A DNA stretch of 64,000 nt from CAVZCC01 sp963773765. GTDB lineage: Bacteria; Actinomycetota; Acidimicrobiia; Acidimicrobiales; Microtrichaceae. The notes below the pieces were generated by a model, which worked only from the letters and a program-made list of their open reading frames with translations, was not told the DNA's origin and made no database searches. The stretch covers positions 248,001-312,000 of the forward strand of contig CAVZCC010000008.1 of the NCBI GenBank assembly GCA_963773765.1, written 5' to 3'. Both the position numbers and the translations under genes were made by a program. This document shows, in pieces, positions 44,858 to 53,438 of the stretch (position 1 is its first letter; the number at the start of each line of letters is the position of its first letter).

Positions 44858-44960
44858 GACGGGGCGGTCGACCGCGGAGAACCAGCGCTGACCGGCCAGG
44901 AAGGCGGGCAGGAGAGCGGCGAGCTCGTTGGAGAAGGACGTCGCGTCGATGACGATCGTT

Positions 44961-46655
<1,695 letters not shown>

Positions 46656-46806
46656 GACGCGCCCAGCGTACCGGCGCGTCCGGACCCACAGGTCCGTGTG
46701 ACCCGTGACATGCGCCGGGGGTGGTGAGCCGCTCAGCCGGCGAGCCGCAGGCGGCCGGGTCGCGGGCGGTCACTGGGTCCGCCGCCGGCCGCGTACGGTC
46801 GGGGAC

Positions 46807-47499
46807 ATGGATCCGGTGCCGATCGACTTCCACTTCGACGTGATGTGCCCGTGGGCCTACCAGACCTCCCTGTGGATCCGTGAGGTCCGCGACCAGGGAC
46901 TGGTGGACGTCACGTGGCGCTTCTTCTCCCTGGAGGAGGTCAACCGGGAGGACGGCAAGAAGCACCCGTGGGAACGGGACTGGTCCTACGGGTGGGGCAT
47001 GCTCCGGGTGGCGGCGGAGCTCCGGCGCCAGGACGGCGGCATCACCGGCGGCGGCAACGACCTGGTGGACCGCTACTACGCGGTGGCCGGCTCCTGGCTC
47101 CACGAGCAGGCCCGCAAGCCCCACTCCCCCGACGCGGCCCGGGCCGTGCTGGCCGAGATCGGTGCCGACCCCGCCCTGGTCGACGCCGCCCTGGCGGATC
47201 CGACCACCACCGACGAGGTCCGCGCCGACCACGACGCGGTGCTGGCCAAGGGCGCGTTCGGTGTGCCGACGCTGGTGTTCCCCAGCGGTCAGGCCGTCTA
47301 CGGCCCGGTCGTGGTCCCGGCTCCCACCGGCGCCGACGCCGCCGCGCTGTGGGACCTGGTGCAGGGCTGGGACCGGTTTCCCCACCTGTACGAGATCAAG
47401 CGGCCCAAGTCCCCGCTGGACCTGGCCCACATCGTGGAGGCGTTCACCCCGTACCTCCAGGGCCGGGACTGGCGGTCCGTGGAGAACCCGGCGCCCTGA
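46807..47499 (+). CDS. DsbA/FrnE-like thioredoxin-fold oxidoreductase
   Basis: A 230-residue cytosolic protein with a DsbA-type thioredoxin fold, as in FrnE, HCCA isomerase and the mycothiol-dependent nitroreductase Rv2466c family. The active-site segment FHFDVMCPWAYQTSLWI has a single Cys (Cys14); the second Cys of CPxC is Ala, so it resembles glutathione- or mycothiol-dependent isomerases rather than disulfide oxidases. The helical insert includes WSYGWGMLRVAAELRR, and the cis-Pro loop is GAFGVPTLVFPSG. ATG 46807 begins MDPVPIDF; upstream codons in the frame are non-homologous. It is divergent from treS. The substrate is unknown. Confidence 0.82.
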   Translation: MDPVPIDFHFDVMCPWAYQTSLWIREVRDQGLVDVTWRFFSLEEVNREDGKKHPWERDWSYGWGMLRVAAELRRQDGGITGGGNDLVDRYYAVAGSWLHEQARKPHSPDAARAVLAEIGADPALVDAALADPTTTDEVRADHDAVLAKGAFGVPTLVFPSGQAVYGPVVVPAPTGADAAALWDLVQGWDRFPHLYEIKRPKSPLDLAHIVEAFTPYLQGRDWRSVENPAP

Positions 47500-47585
47500 C
47501 CGGACCTTCCCCGAAGCGGGCCCGGATGCCGTCCGCCCGCGGGTTCACCCCATGAACCACCCGACGACCTTTTCCCGACGCGCCG

Positions 47586-47605
47586 CCGCACATGTGCGGT
47601 TGACT
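47586..47605 (+). promoter_or_regulatory. Perfect 14-base palindrome next to a -35-like element
   Basis: CCGCACATGTGCGG (47586-47599) is a perfect palindrome immediately followed by TTGACT (47600-47605). A clear -10 hexamer at 17 bases is absent, though AAGGGAAAT around 47612-47620 is locally AT-rich. It lies 61 bases upstream of the first ScyD/E-like gene and may be the binding site of its regulator. The spacer 47500-47660 holds nothing else I recognise. Confidence 0.35.
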
Positions 47606-47660
47606 TTGGGTAAGGGAAATCGGGCCCGTGGGTCGGGTCCGGGGATGAGAGGGGAAGCAC

Positions 47661-48751
47661 ATGCAACGATCCATGATCGGTCACGTCGTGCGCCTGGTCA
47701 CGGCCGCCACGGCCGTGGCGGCGCTCACCGCGGGGGTCACCACCACTGCGGGCGCCACCGGCGGCGAGGAGGAGGAGGTGGCGGCGGCAAGCCGCCCGCC
47801 GTCATCGCCGACGGCCTGGTCGGGCCACTCCACCTGGACGCACTCCACGACGGGGGCGCCCTGGTGAGCCAGTCCTTCGCGGGCACCATCAGCCTGGTCT
47901 CCAAGCGGGGCGTGGTCACCGACCTCGTCACCGAGCCGGGTGGCTTCACCGGAGGGGTGGCGGCAGGGCCCTTCGGCACGGTCCTGTACCTGGTCGGCAA
48001 CGAGGAGGGCACCTTCCTCAAGCTCCGCCTGCCCAACGGCACCGTCCGCACGCTGGCCGACCTGGGCACCTACGAGGCGACCAAGAACCCCGACCAGTTC
48101 AACCAGTACGGGTTCCAGGGCCTCGACCAGGACTGCATCGACCAGTTGCCGGACATCCCGGGCATCGCCCCGTACAGCGGCGAGATCAACAGCAACCCCT
48201 ACGAGCTGGTCCTCACGCCGTTCGGCGCCCTGGTCGCCGACGCCGGCGGCAACGACATCCTCCTGGTGGACTGGGCCGGCCGGATCCGGACCATCGCCGT
48301 CCTGCCGCCCCGGCCGGAGGTGATCTCCCAGGAGCAGGCCGAGGCCTTCGGGCTGCCGACGTGCACCTTCGGCAAGACGCTCAACTTCGAGCCCGTCCCC
48401 ACCGACGTGGAGTTGGGCCGGCGCGGCGAGCTCTACGTGTCGTCCCTGCCCGGCGGCCCCGAGGACGCGAGCCTGGGTGCCCGCGGCGGTGTGTTCCGGG
48501 TCGACCCCTGGAAGGGCACATCCAGGCTGATCGCCACCGGATTCCTGGGAGCGACCAACCTGGCCGTCGCTCCCGACGGCACGATCTTCGTGACGGAGCT
48601 GTTCGGGAACCGCGTGTCCAAGGTGGCCCATGGCGGGCCGGTCCCCGTGGCCGACCTGACCCAGCCGGCCGCCATCGAGTGGTCGAAGGGTGGTCTGCTC
48701 GCCACTGCGGACATCGAGGGCTCGGGCAAGGTGGTCCGCTTCCGGCCCTGA
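47661..48751 (+). CDS. Secreted ScyD/ScyE-like beta-propeller protein, one frameshift
   Basis: A secreted protein of about 363 residues. ATG 47661 starts a signal peptide (VRLVTAATAVAALTAGVTTTAGA). Near 47785 the frame shifts in a GGAGGAGG/GGCGGC run, and the mature protein continues as GKPPAVIADGLVGPLHLDAL to TGA 48751. The fold is a six-bladed propeller of the NHL/SMP-30 type: LVGNEEGTFLKLRLPNG, YEATKNPDQFNQYGF, LVADAGGNDILLVDWAGRIR, LNFEPVPTDVELG, LPGGPEDASLGARG and LGATNLAVAPDGTIFVTELFG. The annotation ScyD/ScyE is only by family resemblance; the biological role in actinobacteria is unknown. A paralogue follows at 48940. Confidence 0.78.
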
Positions 48752-48774
48752 CCGGGATCGGACACACGGGCACG

Positions 48775-48808
48775 GTCGGTGGCGGGGCCTGCGGGCCCCG
48801 CCACCGAC
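48775..48808. terminator. Strong GC hairpin after the first propeller gene
   Basis: A perfect 15-base stem, arms 48775-48789 (GTCGGTGGCGGGGCC) and 48794-48808, with a four-base loop TGCG. It begins 23 bases after the stop at 48751, as expected for a terminator, and separates the two paralogues into different transcripts or attenuates the second. Confidence 0.75.
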
Positions 48809-48939
48809 GCGTCCGGTGTGCACCCGTGCAGGGGGGTGCTGGCACCACCATGGGATGCCGGTGTCCACCATCGACCGGGGGCCACCGGGAGGCGGAATGT
48901 GGTCCCGGAAACGATCACTCGATCGGGGAGGACACGACC

Positions 48940-50052
48940 ATGGTGAACACTCGGAACAGTTGGGCGGCACGCGCCGCAGGGCTGGTGGCGGTGACCGCAG
49001 CTCTCGTCCTGGGGGCCGGAGCGGGCACCGCGTCCGCCCACGGGGGCGGCTCCGGCGGGTCAGGCGGAGCGCCGGTCATCCTGGCCGACGGGCTGGCGGG
49101 CCCGCTGCAGATCGACGCCGGCGGCGGCAAGGTCCTGGTGGCCCAGGGCTTCACCGGCACCATCAGCTCGATCGGCCCCAGGGGCGCCGTCACCGACCTC
49201 GTCGCCGAACCGGGCTTCGAGACCGCTGCCGTTGCCGCCGGGCCGTTCGGGTCGGTCTTCTACGCCCGCAACAACGAGGAGGGGCAGTCCGAGCTCCGGG
49301 TGCGCGACCGCAACGGAGCCACCCGCACCTTCGCCGACCTGGGCACCTACGAGGCCACCCAGAACCCGGACCAGGTGACCACCTACGGCATCGACGGCGG
49401 CCTGTCGCCCGAGTGCGAGGCGCAGTGGCCCTCTGACCAGGTCGGTCCGCCCACCTACCCGGGCCAGGTCGACTCGCACCCGTACACGCTGGCCATGACC
49501 CCGTTCGGGGTGCTGGTGGCCGACGCCGCGGCCAATGCCATCCTGTTCGTCGACTGGACCGGCCGCGTGCGCACCGCCGCCGTGCTGCCCGCCCAGCCCA
49601 CGCTCATCACCGCCGACGCCGCCGCCGCCAACGGGCTGCCGGAGTGCGTGGTGGGCCGGTCCTACAACTTCGAGCCCGTTCCCACCGACGTGGAGATCGG
49701 CCCGCGGGGCACCCTCTTCGTGACCACCCTGCCGGGCGGTCCCGAGGATCCGAGCCTGGGGGCACGGGGCAGCGTGTACCGGGTGAACCCGTTCTCGGGT
49801 CGCTCCCGTCTGGTGGCCACCGGGTTCGCGGGAGCGACCAACCTGGCCGTCGCCCCCGACGGCACCATCTACGTCGCCGAACTGTTCGCCAACCGGGTCT
49901 CCAAGGTCCGCAACGGCGCGCCGTCGCCGGTGGCCGACGTGAACCAGGTGGCCGCGGTGGAGTGGGACCGGGGTGCGCTGCTGGTCACCGCCGACGTGTT
50001 CCCGACCGACGAGGGTGCCTTCATCGGGAAGGTGCTCCGGATCAGGCCCTGA
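48940..50052 (+). CDS. Secreted ScyD/ScyE-like beta-propeller protein (paralogue)
   Basis: A 370-residue secreted propeller, clearly a paralogue of the preceding gene. The signal peptide is AAGLVAVTAALVLGAGAGTASA. The mature part starts with a short Gly/Ser segment and APVILADGLAGPLQIDAG. The shared blade motifs are YEATQNPDQ, FGVLVADAAANAILFVDWTGRVR, YNFEPVPTDVEIGPRG, LPGGPEDPSLGARGSVYR, GATNLAVAPDGTIYVAELFANRVSKV and the terminal GKVLRIRP. Two Cys (SPECEAQ and LPECVVG) match positions of the paralogue (QDCIDQ and LPTCTFG), suggesting a conserved disulfide. No frameshift. ATG 48940 is followed directly by the signal peptide. The ligand is unknown. Confidence 0.82.
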   Translation: MVNTRNSWAARAAGLVAVTAALVLGAGAGTASAHGGGSGGSGGAPVILADGLAGPLQIDAGGGKVLVAQGFTGTISSIGPRGAVTDLVAEPGFETAAVAAGPFGSVFYARNNEEGQSELRVRDRNGATRTFADLGTYEATQNPDQVTTYGIDGGLSPECEAQWPSDQVGPPTYPGQVDSHPYTLAMTPFGVLVADAAANAILFVDWTGRVRTAAVLPAQPTLITADAAAANGLPECVVGRSYNFEPVPTDVEIGPRGTLFVTTLPGGPEDPSLGARGSVYRVNPFSGRSRLVATGFAGATNLAVAPDGTIYVAELFANRVSKVRNGAPSPVADVNQVAAVEWDRGALLVTADVFPTDEGAFIGKVLRIRP

Positions 50053-50074
50053 GCCCGGGCACGACCCCGTCAGC

Positions 50075-50105
50075 GGAGCGGTGCGGGCCCTGCCCGTGCC
50101 GCTCC
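50075..50105. terminator. Hairpin between propeller paralogue and membrane-protein gene
   Basis: GAGCGG and CGGGC (50076-50088) pair with GCCCG and CCGCTC (50092-50104), with a two-by-two mismatch in the stem. It lies just after TGA 50052 in the convergent gap and is a plausible terminator. Confidence 0.45.
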
Positions 50106-50133
50106 GGCGCGTCCGGGACCGGCCCGCCGGTGC

Positions 50134-50514
50134 TCAGGCGGCGCGGGACCGGCGCCGGAGGCCGATCGCCGACCACCAGCCTCCCGCCGCGGCCGGAACG
50201 GCCAGCGCCAGGGTGGCGGCCGCGCCGGCGGTGCCGAGCTCGTCGCGCCACACCACCGCGGCCACGGCGTCGCAGGTGTCCGCCGCGGCGCCGTAGGCCA
50301 CCCAGCGGCCGTCCGGCTCCTCCTCGGTCAGCTCCATGATCGCCCCGACCCCCAGGACCACGTCTCGGATGCCGAAGGCCCGGGCCAGCCACACCAGCGG
50401 GCCCGGGCGTTCGTCGCTGGCCCGCGCCAGCACCGTGTGCGGGATCAACAACATCATCAGGCCGAAGACGACCCGCCCCAGGGCGACGGAGCGGGCGATT
50501 GTGCGATCATCCAT
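50134..50514 (-). CDS. Small integral membrane protein of unknown function
   Basis: A 126-residue protein with about four hydrophobic segments: ALGRVVFGLMMLLIPHTVLA, GIRDVVLGVGAIMELTE, TCDAVAAVVWR and GAAATLALAVPAAAGGWWSAIGL. The pattern resembles small DUF4267-like membrane proteins of actinobacteria, but no function is known. The end is RRRSRAA, a positive-inside tail. ATG 50514 is preferred; the open frame upstream to 50799 is antisense to the lipoprotein gene at 50588. It is divergent from that gene. Confidence 0.65.
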   Translation of the reverse strand: MDDRTIARSVALGRVVFGLMMLLIPHTVLARASDERPGPLVWLARAFGIRDVVLGVGAIMELTEEEPDGRWVAYGAAADTCDAVAAVVWRDELGTAGAAATLALAVPAAAGGWWSAIGLRRRSRAA

Positions 50515-50587
50515 GCGGCCATCTTGCCCGACGGGGACAGCATCCCCACCGGAACGGTGGGCTCGGGCCGGACGGAGGAGCTGGGCG

Positions 50588-51517
50588 ATGGGCGGGAAGC
50601 GATCACGGGGTGTCGTGCTGCTGACGGCGGTCGGGCTGCTCATGGTGGTGGCCGCGGCCTGCACGCCGCCCTCCGGAGGGCCCCCCGGACCCGTGGACCA
50701 GCGGGCGCCGATCGGCGTGAACGGCATGGTCCAGGACGGCACCGAGGTCTGGGTCGCGGACCTCTTCGGCAAGCAGCTCGTCCGCTTCGACCCCGCCACC
50801 GGCGTGATCTCGGAGCGCTACGGCATGGACGCCGGGCTCTGCACCACCGACGACGTGGTCGTCCTCCCCGGAGGTGACCTGGTGGCCACCTGCCCAACCG
50901 AGGGCCAGGTCATCCGCGTGGCCCGGGGCGGCACCGCCACGGTGCTGGCCACGGTCGGCAGGAACGTGAACCCGATCGCCCTCGACCCGGCGGGCAACGC
51001 GGTGCTGGTCGGGTTCGGCACCGAGGACGACGACCGGCTCCTCCGGGTCCCCGTCGACGGCGGGCCGGTGCAGGTGGTGGCCGACGGCCTGCCGCCGCTC
51101 AACGGGTTCGGGTTCGGGCCCGACGGCCTGCTCTACGTCCCGACCGGCGGCGCGGGCGGCCTCTTCGGCACCGGTGGCCTGGGTCGCATCGACACCACGA
51201 CCGGCACCTTCACCCAGCTCCCGCTCACGTTCCCGGCCGAGCCGGGTCGGCACGGGTTCGACTTCGCCTGTGGCGCGGACGTCGCCGCCGACGGCACGGT
51301 GTTCGTGGGCCAGTGCTTCAACGCCGCCGCCTACGCCGTGGACCCGGGCACCGGTGTGGCCACGCTGGTGGGCACCTCGCCGCTGGGCATCGCGGACAAC
51401 ATCGTGGCCCTCACCGATGGGCGGGTGCTGCTGTCCGGGTTCTTCGGCGGGTCGGTCACCGTCTTCACGCCGAGCGGGCCCGGCTACGCCGCCACCGTCC
51501 GACCCATCGGCGGCTGA
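50588..51517 (+). CDS. NHL/SMP-30-like beta-propeller lipoprotein
   Basis: A 309-residue lipoprotein. ATG 50588 starts a signal peptide ending in the lipobox VAAAC with Cys25, then a Pro/Gly linker (TPPSGGPPGPVDQ). The rest is a propeller with repeated blades: GTEVWVADLFGKQLVRFDPATG, GDLVATCPTEGQVIRVARGG, GNAVLVGFGTEDDDRLLRVPVDGGPV, GFGPDGLLYVPTGGAGG, DVAADGTVFVGQCFNAAAYAVDPGTG and GRVLLSGFFGGSVTVFTPSG. No catalytic metal-site residues of true gluconolactonases are evident. It is the third propeller in a row on the plus strand, but differs in sequence from the ScyD/E-like pair. It converges on the TolB-like gene. Confidence 0.8.
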   Translation: MGGKRSRGVVLLTAVGLLMVVAAACTPPSGGPPGPVDQRAPIGVNGMVQDGTEVWVADLFGKQLVRFDPATGVISERYGMDAGLCTTDDVVVLPGGDLVATCPTEGQVIRVARGGTATVLATVGRNVNPIALDPAGNAVLVGFGTEDDDRLLRVPVDGGPVQVVADGLPPLNGFGFGPDGLLYVPTGGAGGLFGTGGLGRIDTTTGTFTQLPLTFPAEPGRHGFDFACGADVAADGTVFVGQCFNAAAYAVDPGTGVATLVGTSPLGIADNIVALTDGRVLLSGFFGGSVTVFTPSGPGYAATVRPIGG

Positions 51518-51520
51518 GAC

Positions 51521-51546
51521 CGCCCCGCCCGGGGGCCGTCGGGGCG
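51521..51546. terminator. Short hairpin between convergent propeller genes
   Basis: CGCCCCG (51521-51527) pairs with CGGGGCG (51540-51546) around a 12-base loop, directly after TGA 51517 and before the end of the opposite gene (51559). A modest bidirectional terminator candidate. Confidence 0.4.
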
Positions 51547-51558
51547 ACCTGCGTGCCG

Positions 51559-53181
51559 TCAGCGCCGGCGGACGGCCAGGTTGAACTCGCCGGTGGCGAA
51601 CGGGAGGTCGTCCGTGGAGATCCAGATCCCGGCCAGCGAGAAGACGCGCACGCCGATCACCACCGCCCGGCCCAGCACCAGGAACGTCCGGTCGATGCCG
51701 CTCTCCGGGTCCGTCACGGAGATCTGGCCGGTGACGAACGGCTTGCCCTTGTTGAGCTGCAGGTCGGCGTCCAGCACGGTGCCCCCGTCCACCAGGCGGC
51801 CCTCCAGGCGGCCACCGTTGTTCTCCGTGTCGGTGAGGGTGCCCTGCACCGACGGGTCGATGACGAACGAGTGGCGGAACTTGAGCGGCCCGCGGAAGTC
51901 CAGGTCCACGTAGACGTCCTGGATCAGCGGGCGCCGGATGGGTGACACCGTGGTGGCGTCGGGCCCGTCCTGGATCCGACCGGAGTCGGGGTCCAGGAAC
52001 ATGACGGGGCCGCCGCAGGTCATGCGGCCGGCGTCGGCCCGGCAGTCGGCGTGGGTCACGAAGCGCCCCTCCGCCGTCCAGCCGATCTCGCCCACGCCGA
52101 AGGTCGCGGTGTCGTCGGTCTCCGGCGGGGTCACGTCGACCGCCTTGCCGCCCTTGGCGGAGATGACCATCAGCCGGGAGCAGTTGGGGCCGGCCGCGTA
52201 GACGATGCGGGTGGAGTCCGGGGAGACCACGGGGTTGCACATGGACTCCTCCACCACCAGGGCGGTCCGCTCCAGGGTGTCGGCGGAGATCCGGATCAGC
52301 TCCTTGCGTCCCTTGGCCGGGCCGACGGCCAGGATGAAGCGGCCGTCGGGGGCGAAGGTGGCGTCGTCCGCGGAGAAGTAGGTGGGCGTCTCCGAGCCCG
52401 CGCTCGTGGTGGCGGCCACCAGGGTGTAGGGCCGGTTGGTCCCGGGGATGACCGAGTCCAGGATCATCAGGTCGTCGGCCGGGGACCAGGCGATCCCCGT
52501 GTAGGAGCGCAGCGACGGGTCGCCGATGGTGTTCTGCGACGCACCGGCCCGGTTCACGATCTTCACGACGTTGCCCAGCTCCCCCTGTGGCAACGGCGCC
52601 CGGTACACGCCGGGGCCGCTCAAGGGCGGCAGGCTGGCCGACTTCGGGGGAACCATCTCCTTGGTGCCCACCGCCAGGTAGGCGATCTGGTCACCGGTCG
52701 CGTTCCAGGCCAATGAGGGGTTGCGGCCCAGCGAGCTGGTGGCGGCGTCGGTGGCCACGACCGTGGGGGTGCCGCCGGCGATGGGGACGGTCACCAGGGT
52801 GCCGTCGGCCCGGATGAAGGCGACCAGGTCGGCGTTGGGGGACACCGCGATCCCGGCCTGGGACGCCCGCCCGAGGGCGGCACCCTGGCCGATCTCCACC
52901 GGTGCGGCGTCACCGTCGCCCAGCCACACCCTGCCGTCGGAGGTCACGTAGGCCACCTGTCCGGACGGCTCCGCCGGTCCGGACCCGCCGGACGAACCGC
53001 TGCCGGAGGAGCCCGAGCCCGTGGGCACCGTGGTGGACGACGGGTTCACGCCCTGGCCGTTGGCCGGGGTGCCCGAGGTGAGCACCAGGGCGACCAGGCC
53101 CACGGCGACCACGACCGCAGGCACGGCCCACCGCCTGGTGGTCCGGGCGCGGGGCGTCGGGGTCGGGGACGTGGTGGACAT
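51559..53181 (-). CDS. TolB-like/WD40 beta-propeller membrane-anchored protein
   Basis: A 540-residue extracytoplasmic protein. Residues 1-17 are basic and Pro/Thr-rich, 18-38 a membrane anchor or signal (WAVPAVVVAVGLVALVLTSG), followed by a Ser/Gly/Thr linker to about 70. The remainder has propeller blades of the TolB/PD40 kind: QVAYVTSDGRVWLGDGDAAPV, AGIAVSPNADLVAFIRADGTLVTV, SLAWNATGDQIAYLAV, TFAPDGRFILAVGPAKGRKELIRI and NPVVSPDSTRIVYAAGPN. A C-terminal beta domain of about 150 residues follows. Two Cys-rich points (HADCRADAGRMTCGGP) may form a disulfide. ATG 53181 precedes the anchor. Function is unknown; it may sense or bind cell-envelope ligands. Confidence 0.78.
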   Translation of the reverse strand: MSTTSPTPTPRARTTRRWAVPAVVVAVGLVALVLTSGTPANGQGVNPSSTTVPTGSGSSGSGSSGGSGPAEPSGQVAYVTSDGRVWLGDGDAAPVEIGQGAALGRASQAGIAVSPNADLVAFIRADGTLVTVPIAGGTPTVVATDAATSSLGRNPSLAWNATGDQIAYLAVGTKEMVPPKSASLPPLSGPGVYRAPLPQGELGNVVKIVNRAGASQNTIGDPSLRSYTGIAWSPADDLMILDSVIPGTNRPYTLVAATTSAGSETPTYFSADDATFAPDGRFILAVGPAKGRKELIRISADTLERTALVVEESMCNPVVSPDSTRIVYAAGPNCSRLMVISAKGGKAVDVTPPETDDTATFGVGEIGWTAEGRFVTHADCRADAGRMTCGGPVMFLDPDSGRIQDGPDATTVSPIRRPLIQDVYVDLDFRGPLKFRHSFVIDPSVQGTLTDTENNGGRLEGRLVDGGTVLDADLQLNKGKPFVTGQISVTDPESGIDRTFLVLGRAVVIGVRVFSLAGIWISTDDLPFATGEFNLAVRRR

Positions 53182-53234
53182 GTCGGGGACAAGGGTACCG
53201 GCGACCCCGGGTGCCCCATCCAGCCGCCGGGGCG

Positions 53235-53360
53235 TCCAGCGGAGCAGATCCTCAGTCCCCAGCGGAGCGGGAGCCCAGCCCCCAGCGGAGCGGGAGCCCA
53301 GCCCCCAGCGGAGCGGGAGCCCAGTCCCCAGCGGAGCGGGAGCCCGGTCCCCAGCGGTCG
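53235..53360. repeat. Tandem repeat, 23-base unit, about five and a half copies
   Basis: The unit is CCCAGCGGAGCGGGAGCCCA plus three bases. Near-identical copies start at 53258, 53281, 53304 and 53327. A degenerate copy begins at 53235 and a truncated one at 53350. The array lies in the spacer between the TolB-like gene (start 53181) and glgP (start 53439), within the divergent promoter region of both. A 23-base period does not preserve a reading frame, so it is not coding. Confidence 0.93.
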
Positions 53361-53438
53361 TGAACAGTCCGTGAAAGCAGGCCGTGCGGGCCCCCGACGG
53401 CGCGGACCGGTGGATGGCGGGCGATACCCTCGACCCCG

